In this document: positions 35,987-47,598 of the stretch, piece after piece
Layout: every line of letters starts with the position of its first letter
Numbering within the stretch: position 1 is the first letter of the stretch
Source of the DNA: Globodera rostochiensis
Lineage: Eukaryota; Nematoda; Chromadorea; Rhabditida; Heteroderidae
Direction: 5' to 3'
Length of the DNA: 64,000 nt
NCBI GenBank assembly: GCA_018350325.1
Contig: JAEVLN010000003.1
Span: 2,155,214 to 2,219,213 of the forward strand
The notes under the pieces: generated by a model
Database searches by the model: none
The model's input: the letters and a program-made list of their open reading frames with translations, nothing else
What the model was told of the DNA's origin: nothing
Program-made: the position numbers and the translations under genes

Positions 35987-36116
35987 CGGAAATTGACGCG
36001 TTTAAAACTTGAAGCAATTAAATCGGGCAAGTAAACAAACACTCAGAGCTTTTTTATTGCGTGGACTGTAAAGACCAAAAGATGCAGAAGAAAAAACAAG
36101 CAGAACATTTTATTCG
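35987..36116 (-). promoter_or_regulatory. Calnexin poly(A) signals and calnexin-KCTD intercistronic spacer
   Basis: On the minus strand two AATAAA hexamers occur after the calnexin stop (about 36116 and 36054). The KCTD ATG at 35986 follows about 65-130 nt later. This spacing is typical of nematode operons in which the downstream message is SL2-type trans-spliced. A CTTTACAG acceptor-like site lies between the hexamers. Confidence 0.5.
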
Positions 36117-36460
36117 GGACAACAAATATAATTTTCGACTACTCAAAAAACATAATAAGTGGAATTGAAAAGTGCGTGTTGATTGACCAGCAGACCAGAC
36201 GAGCACAAATTTCGACTTTAACAAGAGTATGGAGAAGACGACGATGAAAGAGTTATTTCAACAATCGAATGGGGGCGGGTGAGCAAAACAACACCAGGGA
36301 AACAAATAACATACGATTGATTGAAAGCTGATTTTTAGAGAAGGGGATGGTCAAAGGGCAATGTCCGAATCCATAAATCATTTACGACATTTATTGCTAA
36401 TTGCTTGGAGATGATGTTTAACCCCGATCCAACAATTGTGTCCTTTTCCTGAGACCAAAA

Positions 36461-39038
36461 TCAATCCTGACGACGCGGGCGACTGCGGCGAGTGGGCTGC
36501 GAAGGCGAGGCCTTCGAAACGGACGGGCCTTCCTGCTGCTCGTCCGGGATGGGAACGGACTTCTCACGAGCCGGACTGCGCGACCGCGAAGGAGAGGAAC
36601 TCGAATTGTCACGCCCATCTATTTTTTGGTGTTCGATTCAATAAATTCACATTGACAAAGGCACCTTGACGACGGTCGATCATCTCGCCTTCCTCTTCTT
36701 CGTCTTCCTGTCCAATGTTGTCAATCTGAATGCGGACAATGATCACGTCCATGTCAAAGCATCACAATGACTCTTAAAGCCAACTTTTTCGTCATCCTCG
36801 AGAGGCTCGTCAGTCTTTTTGGGATGGATCGGACGCGCTTTTCGGTTAAAGCAAAAGACGAAAATGAGGATGACTGGGATCAGCACGGCAAAAATGATGA
36901 CGACCCAAAGCCTTAAAAAGTGGGAAAGTGTCGATTTGAAGAGCTTATCATATTCGACCACAACAGACCATGGCTTCTCTTCCAAAGTGTCCATCGCCGA
37001 GCGGAGGAAAGTCTTCGCATCGCCCGACGCACTCAGAAAGAGTTTCTCCTGTTCCAGTTTAAAGTCAAACGTTTGTCTGGCCAAATCATCAGCAATGTCC
37101 TCATCGTCGGCCAACGCAATGTTATCAAAGACAATTTGTTCACTAAATGATTCATATAACACTTGGAAATACAAAGAAACAATGCCTCATCGTCCAAAGT
37201 TCGATTCCGACAGCACCAATCGGCTCAAGTTGCTTGTACGGGTCTGCGTCGAAGTACGCCGGGTTGTCGATCAGCCGAGCTGACCAAGCGCCTTTGTAGT
37301 TCGGATTTTTGATCTTTGGAGTAGTCCATTTTCCCTACACAAAGTCAAATCAAATAACAATAAATCCGCATGTCCAAACCAACCTTGTAAAGTGGGTTCG
37401 GTTTCATTGGCTTTTTCCATTCTCCACAACCAGAGCGATCCTTGCAATTGGAATTCGGAACTTTCCTCGCCTCCCATTCTCCGTCCATCTTCAAATTGCA
37501 TACCATTAGTTTTAATCACAAAACTATCGGTTTGGAGTCGCAAAATGAACTTCACGTAGGGCACATTAACTCATTCACCTCGTCGTCCCAATCGGTAGGC
37601 TTCTGAGCTTCAGGATCGGCCACAAGCGGCTCCTCATCTTCAAGCCAATCCTCCGGCTTCACTGCGTCGGTGTCTTCCACCTCCTTCGGCTGACTTTCAT
37701 CCCAATCTTCCGGTTTCTTTGCATCTGGGTCCTCAATCTGAGCCCGATCATCCCATTCGTCCGGCTTTTTGTCCTCTGGATCGGAAACTTGCTTTGGCGG
37801 AATAATGGACGGCTCCAAATCCTTAAAAGTTTGTTGCTTGTGCAAGTCACACATTTTGTAATTTTACCGATAACAAACTGCCGCTCATTATTTCTTTGCG
37901 GTCAACAGACACGCTGAAAGAGTTGTCCGGTCTGATCACGAGGGTGTACAGATGGTTTTTCTTGTCCTCAAAATAGTTGCTAAGCGATTTGGTCGGTTGT
38001 TTGGCGTGATGCTCCTAAAAAGGCGTTGAATATACTAATCCGAAAAAACAGTCGTAGGCCCAACTCACGCTAATCGTTCCGTTCTTAGGGTTTCGGTGCT
38101 GCAGAATCAAGTGGACCTAGAAAGTTCAGCATTGAAGAGGTATTTATATTTTTGATAAAATCGGATTCGCTTATCATTGAAACAGCAAAATTTGTTAATT
38201 CTGGAACCGTGGTCTGACTATTATAATAAAGTCCAATCTCACTTTGCTAGTCATACCGCACTTGTCTGGGCCTGAAAACATAAATCCTTGCGACATTTCG
38301 GAATTACTAATTGAACTGACCGAACATGATCACATAAGGCGTCTTATCGTTGAACTCCTTCAACTCCTTTGAAGCATCATCACGCAACAACTTCAGGTAA
38401 CCGCCACCACATTCTTGACCCTGCTCATACTTCACCTCATATCTGTTGCAATCAATCAAAGGTGTTTAAAGGTCACGAAAACAATGCCTTACTGAACGAC
38501 TAAAGGCTTTCCGTCAAATTTGAAAGGTTTTCGAAGTTTGGAAGAAATGGCGTGATGACGAGCCTTCGTCCGAACGATCAGTCCGTAATCGTTTTCCAAA
38601 ATGACGTCGGTAGGCGAACCGATTTGCCATTCGCCTTAATAAACGGAGTCAATTAATTGGGAACAATGCAAATTAACCGTTGTATTTGGAAATTGCCTCC
38701 TCCGCTCCTTCTTTCTTCGACTCCGATTTCAGCCACTTTTTGCCAATACTTTTCGTTTCCTCAAAGAACTCCAGGAAAAGGAAGGCATTTTGGTCGACTG
38801 TTGGCGTCTGATAAACCGGCGGCACGTATTTTTGGAGATTCAGCTAAATCAAACAGAAAATTTTCTGAACCAAATTACGGACACAAACATTGTCAGGCGC
38901 GACTTCCAAATTATCCGTCTCATCCCCAAGAAATGCATCGTCATCAAAGGATGCATCCTCTTTCTGTGCTTTGGAATGGCCAATCGCCAGCAAAAGAAAG
39001 ACCAATCCAAGATGAAGAATAAGCTTTTTAGAAAGCAT
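36461..39038 (-). CDS. cnx-1: Calnexin, ER lectin chaperone
   Basis: About nine exons from the signal peptide ([20 protein letters not shown]) at 39038 to the TGA at 36461. The lectin domain includes [38 protein letters not shown] and YLKLL, and PYVIMFGPDKCG. The P-domain has repeats of the KPEDWDE type ([24 protein letters not shown]), then GCGEWKKP and [16 protein letters not shown]. One transmembrane helix ([20 protein letters not shown]) leads to a cytosolic acidic segment ([16 protein letters not shown]). The tail is Ser/Arg-rich and ends RPRRQD, comparable to the basic ER-retention end of vertebrate calnexin. It binds monoglucosylated N-glycans and assists glycoprotein folding. Length is normal for the family. 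KCTD follows as a probable operon partner. Confidence 0.96.
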
Positions 39039-39159
39039 TCAAAACAAATTAAAAGTTACACCTGAAAAAACAATGAAGGGGGGTCGGCGTGTTTTTGAAA
39101 ATTTTAATGATTTTTTTTATTAAGTCCAAATTGAGGGTTCGCATTGTAGCAATATGGAT

Positions 39160-40084
39160 CAGGGATGTGCTCTGTTCTATTCTGATTTTCTGATTTATCA
39201 GAATTTCTGGTGATTTTGGGCACCAGAAATTGTCATCAAAAATCAAAAAAATTTTCCCGGCGGTGCCTATCGGCATCAGGGCTGCACGAAAACGAAAAAT
39301 AACCATAAAAATGTCATATTTTTGACCCGACCTGACAAATGATAACTTGAATGAGCTCAACACTAACCACTACACCACGATGTATTGTGGTGTACAACAC
39401 ACTAGATTACCTATCATAAAATTAAAATAATCTTCAAAAGTCCATTCTTTAGGGGTGCTTTTTTTCGATTTTTTCGTAAAATTTTTCATTTTCGAAAACA
39501 AAACAAAAAATCTATTTTTTTATTTTCGAAAACGCGAAACGAAAAAAAAATTCTAGGACGAAAACGAAATCCAAAAAACCACGAAAACGAAACGAAATTT
39601 CGTGCAGCCCTGATTGGCACCGCCGACCCCCTCCTATTTCTAAAAAATATTAAAAAAAGGTCGATTTTTTTAAATTTTTGTTGAAAATCTGTTAACAAAT
39701 AAAGTCAATTCAAAATTTTCTCGGCGGCGCCTATCGGCACCGCCGACCCGCCCGCGCCCCCAAAAGAAGCAGAATTCGCAAAAATTTGCATTTTTGAAAA
39801 ATTTAAAAATCGAGAAAATTTCTAGAAATTTTTCTACCAAAATGTTAAAAAATCTAAAAAATTGACTGAAAATTGAACTTTTTGGAAGAATTGCATTAGT
39901 TAAAAAAATTTTTTAAAATTTCCGTTCTGGTTTTCTGATTTACAGAATTTCTGGTCGTTTTGGGCACCAGAATTCTGTTTTCTGATTTTTAAAAGGGGGA
40001 CCAGAATTCTGTTTTCTGATTTTTTTTATGCAACCAGAATTCTGATGTTCTGGTTTTTAAAAAGACGACCAGAGCACATTCCTG
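39160..40084. mobile_element. hAT-like non-autonomous DNA transposon, about 925 bp
   Basis: The left end CAGGGATGTGCTCTG (39160-39174) is an inverted repeat of the right end CAGAGCACATTCCTG (40070-40084), 14 of 15 positions. The element is flanked by an exact 8-bp direct repeat ATATGGAT (39152-39159 and 40085-40092). CAGGG ends and an 8-bp target duplication are the hallmarks of hAT elements. There is no transposase. Inside are repeats of ACCAGAATTCTG and TTTTCTGATTT near both ends, and two copies of a GCCTATCGGCACCGCCGA block, one interrupted by a second element. Confidence 0.85.
39277..39612. mobile_element. Nested hAT-like MITE, about 336 bp
   Basis: Termini CAGGGCTGCACGAAA (39277-39291) and TTTCGTGCAGCCCTG (39598-39612) are exact inverted repeats. 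Flanks ATCGGCAT and ATTGGCAC are near copies of an 8-bp target duplication. The uninterrupted sister block at 39731-39738 reads ATCGGCAC, showing the empty site. It therefore inserted into the outer element after that one was in place. The interior near 39470-39596 is rich in AAACGAAA. Confidence 0.83.
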
Positions 40085-40675
40085 ATATGGATCAAGCCCA
40101 GCAGCAGACAAAACTAGGCGAACGCCAAAATTTACGCAATTTACCAATTCAAAGCAATACCCCTGCGGCAGACAGCGTATGGTCAAACACTATAGTATCC
40201 CCCACCACCATTGAATTTTCTTTCGATTTTCGAGATCTGTAACACAGGCTATCGCTTATATTTCTTGGCCTAAATTTGCAGACGCCCTTCGCACCCCTAC
40301 CAAAATTAGGTGCAACTTGGAGAATAAAAAAATTAATTTTTCACATTGTTTGCTGAAAACCCAGGATTATTTAAATTAGATTTCTAGCTATTGACCATTT
40401 TGTTTTTAGGGAACCTCACCGATAGTCGACTCGCCTGCGCGGACGGTTCGACTCGCCGAACCTGTTTATCTTCAACTCAAACTTTGTTAAAAAGAGATTT
40501 TGTAAAAAGTTAGATTGTGAAAGATAAGGCCATGACCCAAACATTGCATTGATACACGCTGGGTTCCGAGTCAGCTAAGCTTGAACTGCTATAATCTACT
40601 CAGCATAGCCTCAAAAAAACAAGCTGATAGATAAAATAAAACTTATATCGAGTCGACTATCTGGGCGTCAGTCAT

Positions 40676-40878
40676 CGGCGGCCATACCGAATTCATCGAA
40701 AATTGACGCGGTTAAAACTCCAAGCGATTAAATCATTCAGGTAAACAAACATTCGGAGTTTTATTGCGTTCTGTAAATACCAAAGATGCAGAAGAAAAAA
40801 CACGCAGAACATTTTATTCGGGACAACAATATAATTTTCGACTATTCAAAAAACAATGTGAAATTGGAGCGCGTGTTG
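40676..40878. repeat. Duplicated calnexin-KCTD intercistronic segment
   Basis: This stretch matches 35964-36181 with scattered changes and small gaps. Shared landmarks are AATTGACGCG, GTAAACAAACA, GATGCAGAAGAAAAAAC and GCAGAACATTTTATTCGGGA. The copy includes the first KCTD codons and a calnexin poly(A) signal but no further gene sequence. Confidence 0.85.
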
Positions 40879-40956
40879 CTTTTTTTTTCCCTCGTTTGAT
40901 GATCAATCGGCCTGAACAAGAACAACATACGACAAAGACTTTTCAGCTAAACTCAC

Positions 40957-41226
40957 ATTGTGAGAATGCCCATGAAGGAAGCCAACAGTCCATCTGCCCT
41001 CCGCGTTCTTGAGAGCTCGCACCCGGAACTCGCAATTGTTGAATCGGCACTTCCAATAAAGGATATAAATCATATTCTTCTTTCGAGACAGCCCCGAGGG
41101 TTTTAAATTGGCCTGTTCTAAGATCGGTCGAAGTACAGTTAGAGTTGTCGGCGCATCTCCTAATCCGATAATGTCGTCGGAAAGAGAAACAGGAAACCAC
41201 GGCAACGCTTCAAAGTGCGCCGCCAT
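40957..41226 (-). pseudogene. Isolated FLYWCH-like zinc-finger exon, probably a gene remnant
   Basis: A single exon from the ATG at 41226 encodes about 90 residues before a perfect GTGAGT donor (40956-40951). It contains YWKCRFNNCEFRVRAL followed by GFLHGHSHN, giving C-x4-C and H-x-H spacing like FLYWCH or related transposase-derived fingers. No continuing exon was found; downstream lies the duplicated calnexin-KCTD spacer and then the hAT element. If translated through the donor it would stop at 40903. A live short gene cannot be excluded. Confidence 0.5.
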
Positions 41227-42085
41227 CTGTCAATTTAAAAAATGTCGTTCGGATTGTTGATTGATTCAAAAAAGATACTAATACATAACAGCTAATCAGA
41301 ATAAATTTAATAACGAAACGATGGTTGGTTGGCTAGAGCCCGGACTTGGGGACTGACTGATCCAGATTTGATTGAGAATATCTGGAAAAATGATGACGCA
41401 TTGCGCCACGGTCCGGAAATAATGTAAATTAAACAAACAATAAACCCATATTGTATTAATGTTCTTTACATTTGATAAGCTGTACGACCTAAACATCTAC
41501 ATGTTTTGCAACCGGGATTGCAACCCTTTATCAAATAGTATTTTTGCAGAAATTTACCACTTAAAGTAAAAACAACCCAGCAATTCGCTCACTAAACTAA
41601 AATCTCCTCTGTGTTTTGCATTACCTGTTTAAAGTTGAGGTTCTGGTGAGTAAAATATCAACTCGTGCCCCACCGATGGATTAGCCTATGCTAAATCAGG
41701 TAATTTTTAGGCGTGTAAATATTTGGGTAATCCTAAAGAATTGGAAAGCATTAAAAAGTGGTAAAAAGAAAGTGATCGGACCCTTTTTCGGTGAAATGTT
41801 CAAATATTGGCAGAATTACTACGGATTTTGAAGAAAAAAATTGTTAGAATTTGTGGAATTTCAATCAAATTTACTGTAATTTTTGAAGATACAATCGAAT
41901 TGAGAATTAAAGCAATTTGTGTTCAAAAGGTTTGATTTGACAACATTCAATAGTTACATAAATAAAGATAAGATCCAAAAACGTGGGGGAAATAAACACA
42001 ATCAAATATTAGAGATAAAGCAAAATAAGTATTAGATAAAATTATTAAACAAAAACAATCGTTCAAATCAAAAACAATCATCCCC
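41227..42085. other. Intergenic, no gene seen
   Basis: A/T-rich 860 bp between the zinc-finger exon and the Argonaute stop codon. No exon, repeat or RNA gene recognised. Confidence 0.4.
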
Positions 42086-45000
42086 TCAGGCGTTGACGCG
42101 GAGATCCTTCAGGTATTGGGTCGCCACGAAGGAAAGCACTTTGGTCATGTCGTCGTAACTGCGCAGTGGCCACGAAAATTTTTTGTCCTTGACAATCTTT
42201 TCCAAGCTTTTGCTGTTGTCCAGTCCATGTTTGGAGTAGTGTGCGTAGATGTTACGACCGCGCTTTGCCTTGAGCAAGAAAAGTAAAAGCTTTCTGATCA
42301 TTTTAAAACCAACTCACATATTCATCCGCGATATATACCTAAAATTTGTAAAATACAACAAAGTCGGTTCAGCTTCAAAATGTACCGGTGAAGGCAGCGA
42401 AGTCGGTTTTGTTACGACTTGATGCCCAAAGCAGAGGCTATGGACCATGGCCTGAAGCGTGTCCATCGACAGATCGTTTTCGTCCCGCAGCAGTGTGTAG
42501 TGAGGAGTACGAGCAGTGCCTTTAATGGCCACATGGCTGTTCAAGAAGAACTCCGTTCGTTTGGGGTGTACGACAACTGAAAAAACAGCAAAAAACATTT
42601 TTTTTAATAGACTGATTCTCACCCGTGTCCACCACAGTACCGGGACGGATGTTCTGTTCAGGATTTTTTTCGTCAGCCTTGGCGTCTTGACGCACAAAGC
42701 GCACATCCTGAAGAGAAACTCTAAATGTACAAGCGGCCGCCTTTGAAGAGTGGATAACCTGAAGTTTGTTTGGCACCAACACAGTCAACTTTGCGTCACA
42801 AACCAATTCCTCCAATTCCTTCTTGACCAACGGAATCTCAAATCTAGAAACAAATTAAAACTACTAAAAGACCAAGAGAAAAATTTACTTCATGATGTAT
42901 TCAAACTGGCCTTCGGCGCACCCGTTGCGCAAAACGATGATGCGTTTCCTGAATTTTTAATCTAAAATTACTATAAAATGTTTTACAAACGACTCACGGA
43001 AAGGCCTTCTTGTTCTGCTTGAACCGTTCGACGCATCGCTTCACGACACTCGCAACCACGTCGATTTTCTCCTCACGTCGGGGAGCCTGGTAGACAAAGT
43101 CACCGATGTACTCGTCCTTATGCTTTCCAATTGTAGCAGCCCACTGAAAATGAGGGGATCGATCATTGTAAAGATTTCTATACGATTGGGTTACCCCGAT
43201 GCACGAAGGTGGTGGCAACGCTCCAAAACTTCTTCCTTGCTGGCCGGCACTTATCGCTTTTGAATTTTGATTCGTGCCGTTTCCAACGTTCACATTGCCG
43301 TTGCTCCCAAGCTTTCCATTGCCATTCGGGTAGATGTTCCCGGTCTCCGTCGGAGCAAAACCTCCAGGGTAATTCATGGCAAAGCCAAGAAACAGCGTCT
43401 GACCATCAAACAGTTGAGAGACCCTAAAAACCTTCGATATCAAAACTTTCCAGTGGAAAAACGCACAACGGATCGTCCATCAGAAGAGCATAATTCAAAC
43501 CGCCCATTTTCATGTTCGTCTTGTGAATGCAATTCGCAATAGGCAGGTGTTTGCCTTTGTTCATGATGTCATCGACCAGGTCGAAACTGACAGCCTGAGT
43601 AACGACTTCGGTCTGTTGCTCAAATACTTTGATGGCGGCTTAACAAACAATTCGATTTAATTATAATGTTACAATCAACAGAATACCGTGGACGTCGTCA
43701 CCCTCGGAGCCTTTCGCATGCCCAATTAAGGCGAATTCAGCGTGGTTGTCGGCTTCCTTCCTAAGAATGTTCATGACATCGCTGGCAGCGTTTCCCCAGT
43801 GAAGGTAAATGGCGGACGGCTCTGGACACTCGATTCCTCTGCTACGCATTTCAGAAGCGTATTTTGCAACAAAATTTCTAAATTATATTTTATCAATCAC
43901 CCGATAAAGTCAAACCCATCTTTGGCATTTCAAACTCACCTCCAACAATCTTCGTTGAAACCACTTCGGCGCACTGAATCGCCTTCACGCGGTGCAAATG
44001 CGTAAGCCACCCAACGATTGAAATTCGTTTGTTCTGGGGGTCGGCTTCCATTCCCCCATGGGGTCAGGACGCAGAGTTGCGTTGTCACGGTAAGCGATGC
44101 TCGGCGGACCGATGACACGGAAGTCGACGTGCAGCGGAGCGTTCTCGAATCGCACCGAAGCCTTCGTCAAATAGTCGTTGTTGACGAGCTGAAGCGCGTC
44201 CTTCACCCGTTCGTTGTGTACTTTCAAAACAGTGGGTGCCACCGCAGTTACACCAATCATTTCCTAGGCGTTTCCTTTTTTAATTAGTTAAAACACTGTA
44301 TAACTTACACGGTTCGCGGACTGCTCGCCCTTCACGCGTTGACCGTCCAGTACATAACAAAGCTAAAAAGTTAAAATGTCGAGGAGTCAACAACTGTGAG
44401 TTAAACCTCCATGGGGTAGTACGCCGGCTCGCCCATTCTGCGTTGACTGACGAGAAGAGGCGCCTTCGGAAACCTAAAAGCCAAGAAATTAACGACCCAT
44501 AAACGCGATAAAATTCCCAACTTACTGGAGCTCCTTGTGGTACTGCTCTCGGAAGTACCGTTGGATGGTGATGTTTCCACTGATTTGGTGGTTGATGTAC
44601 GTGTTCTCAGCGTTTTGTCCTCCGCCACCGTTTGGCTTTGTGACGGCATCGATGCGGAAGAAACGACCAGACGGCCCATAGCGCGGTTCCGCATAAATTC
44701 CTAAAAACAGAAACATATCAAATTGCAATGATTTGAAAAGTAGAGCCCGGAATCGAAAATCTCGATCGGCCCGTGCTCTATCGAAAAGTCACAAACCGGT
44801 AAGTCCAGTGCAAATCAACTCATGGTCGTGATGAGTGATGTCGCCAGTTTCAATGCCGGTATCTTCCCGCGAGAGGAAAATTTTTGCCTTTTCCAGGACG
44901 CTCATGTCCGGTATGTGGAAAGCGGACTAAATACGTAAGCCTAAAGAATACGGACACAGAATTGGGTACCTTCTTCGCCTGAATAACAATGCTTGGCGTC

Positions 45001-45970
45001 ATCTGTCCAAGTCCTTGCTCGCCTGAATAAGACTTTGAGCAGTTTCTGTCGAACCAAAACCAAACCTTCAATGATTCGGCAACCCTTATTCGGTCCAATG
45101 CCAAGGAACGAATGATTGGCTTCAAAGATAGGGCATTCTCTCGTGTCAAAACCATATTCCGTTGGAGCCAAAAGGTAAATCCGAGACGACGTAATTCGAT
45201 GAATCTCTGACTGAAAATTTGAAATCAAAAAGTGCATTTTTTTTAAAGCAAAAGCTTACTTGTCCAGATTGACCGATTGCGACGTCGCAATGTCCAGAAA
45301 TTGCTCAAGTGAACGATCCATTTTCGCCATGTCATTGCTCACAAATGACAAGTCGCCAATTTCAAGACCCATCGCCGGTTTGATGATGAATTCGTAGTGT
45401 TTGAAGCGCGCTGCGTCCGGACGCTCCACAGATGGCACCGTGCCAATGTTGAACACATATTTCACTTCTCCCTTAATTAAACGGATGTCAAAATATTACA
45501 ATTACAACTTAGCAAAACCTGAAGTTCCAGTTTCTTCAGTGTAAAAATGGTCTTTGACAAGTCGTAGTAGAGTAGGTTTCCACTCTCTCTCAACGACCGT
45601 TCCATAGTCTGGTTGAATGCCATGAAAACGTCACGGCATTTGTCACGACGATTGAGCAACGGAAAGCTAAAAGAAATGTAAAGAAAAAACGTACAGAAAA
45701 GTATGAAAGTACTTACTCGTCTCTGTCTCTTGGACCATTCGGCTCAGAGAGGCGAAGTTTTCTGTCTGATCGGCTGCTGACACCGTTGATGGTTACTTCA
45801 TAATGATAGATGGTCTGTTTACCGAGGAGGTTCAGAAGGTGTGCCTGAAAAGATTCCACAACTTTTAAACAACAAAAAAGATTTACATTTGTGATCAGCT
45901 TCATCATCCCCTTCTCGCCTGCTTTTCCCGGCGACTTCTTGGGCTCGAGGAGCGTCGACCCAAAACTGAC
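42086..45970 (-). CDS. Argonaute, WAGO-like, slicer residues degenerate
   Basis: Around a dozen or more exons, stop TGA at 42086-42088. The first clear exon begins at 45970; the start codon upstream was not fixed. N domain: KYVFNIGTVPSVERPDAARF (near 45.4 kb). PAZ region: NITIQRYFREQYHKELQFPK, then PLLVSQRRMGEPAYYPMEV and LCYVLDGQRVKGEQS. MID: EFALIGHAKGSEGDD. PIWI: ANCIHKTNMKMGGLNY, LFLGFAMNYPGG, KRIIVLRNGCAEGQF, FFLNSHVAIKGTARTPHY and LLRDEN. The first catalytic Asp (DVTHP in Ago2) is replaced in GFAMNYP and the third (RDG) is Asn in RNG, while the His is kept. So target cleavage is unlikely. Nematode WAGOs bind RdRP-made secondary siRNAs and silence without slicing. An Asn/Gly-rich insert of about 45 residues follows YPGG. 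Confidence 0.9.
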
Positions 45971-46648
45971 CTAAACGACAAAAGGATTCGCGTCATGTTT
46001 CAACAGTTGCTGATACATTTCGTGACTACAGAAGTCGCGACATCTCATCGTGCTTTCGAATTTGCGGATTGACTCGTGTTTGTATTAATGACGTGGTCAT
46101 GTTTGTTGGTGTTATGTTATGCAGATAACAATATATTTCTTATTATTATTACCTTAATTGACGTAGATTTAAAACTGATTTAAATAAGGCTCTAAGATAT
46201 CTCACCACCTAATGGAAAAACGAACGTTTTGCAACACCCGAAGATTGATTCTTCTATATTATGGGCGTAGAAGCAGATTTTGACCTTCGAACAATTCCGA
46301 AACTCGAATTCGAACATTTTTTGGTCAAAATCATCCAACACCCCCGCTACTTGCTCCGTCACGATTGATTTCAGGCAATACTGCAGAATAAAATCCCAAA
46401 TTGTTTTTGCAAATCGTTGGAAAATAGTTTTTAGGGTTGTTTTGGTTGACAAATTGACAATTGCAAATAAATTTTAAAACAATTTACATACTTTACTGCA
46501 TATTATGTTAAAGGTAAAGCGTAACAGCTTAAAAATAAAACTGGATACTTAAGAAGTTAGAAGCGCACCTGCCACCCACCTGACTGATCAGTGATCACAG
46601 ATTTTGGCGTTCTTTTATATATGTACACATAGAAATTTGGGTGCCATA
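45971..46648. promoter_or_regulatory. Upstream region of the Argonaute gene
   Basis: Possible first coding exon near 45971-46020 is not resolved. The rest is A/T-rich with no other gene. Promoter function is presumed from position. Confidence 0.35.
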
Positions 46649-47290
46649 TGATTTCGACACTGGAATTCGACACTAATGGTTTTCGACACTGGTGGATTTC
46701 GACACTGAACTATTTCGTCTTTTTTCACTGTTTTCCTATGATTTCGACACTGATGAATTTCGACAAACTTTGATTTCGACACTGAACCAAAATTTTAAAA
46801 ATGTTCAAAGTTGTTACGAATATTATAATGATAATTAAGCAGAAATCAATCATCAATGCAGATGAGAATCCCATGCACAAAGATAAACGAGGGGATCACG
46901 GTTTTGAAACAATAAAATCCATTTCAATTACAAATTTTCAATAAACACAATGCCAGATCATAAGTTCTTATGTTAAAATTTCAAAATTTTTAACACCCAG
47001 TTTTCAAAATCGTGATCCCCTCGTTTATCTTTGTGCGTGGGACTCTCATCTGCATTGATGATTGATTTCTGCTTAATTATCATTATAATATTCGTAACAA
47101 CTTTGAACATTTTTAAAATTTTGGTTCAGTGTCGAAATCAAAGTTTGTCGAAATTCATCAGTGTCGAAATCATAGGAAAACAGTGAAAAAAGACGAAATA
47201 GTTCAGTGTCGAAATCCAACAGTGTCGAAAACCATCAGTGTCGAAATCCAGTGTCGAATTCCTTCAGTGTCGAAATCAATCAGTGTCGAA
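46649..47290. mobile_element. Foldback element: about 250-bp inverted arms with ATTTCGACACTG repeats
   Basis: The left arm (46649-46905) and the right arm (about 47006-47290) are near-perfect reverse complements around a 100-bp centre. The outer part of each arm has tandem 11-20 bp units built on TTTCGACACTG (left) or CAGTGTCGAAA (right). The inner part is ordinary sequence ending near ACGAGGGGATCACG. Long arms with subterminal tandem repeats and no gene resemble foldback-type or MULE-derived elements. Target duplication not found. Confidence 0.8.
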
Positions 47291-47598
47291 AACCCCAGCC
47301 ACGGAAGAATTGTGCGTCACGCTTAAGATTTTGTTATTTTAGAAGTTTCAATACGAGGCGGAAATTTATCACGCAAATACCCATGGAGAAGTTGGCTGTT
47401 TTGGTCTATTAATGCAATTGTTTGTTAATAGGATTGTGGTGTGCTCTATAGTGAGATGGAGTATACGGAAGGAATCATTGGAACGATTGTAGCGCGGAAA
47501 CGTAGGAAACGTTGTACCCGGCTGGGTCCAGCTATGCAGCAGTGACCGGAGGTTTGTATTATCATCTTTCCAGCAAATTAGAAATATGCAATTAAGAG

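Noticed and set aside
39344..39390. tRNA-like A box (TGGTGTAGTGGTTAGTG) on the minus strand inside the nested MITE, possible SINE or tRNA gene
   Set aside because: No good B box at the right distance and no cloverleaf; at most a tRNA-derived fragment captured by the element.
47129..47412. Repeated CRNPSVSKSISVE-type open frames
   Set aside because: Translation of the CAGTGTCGAAA repeats in the foldback arm, not a gene.
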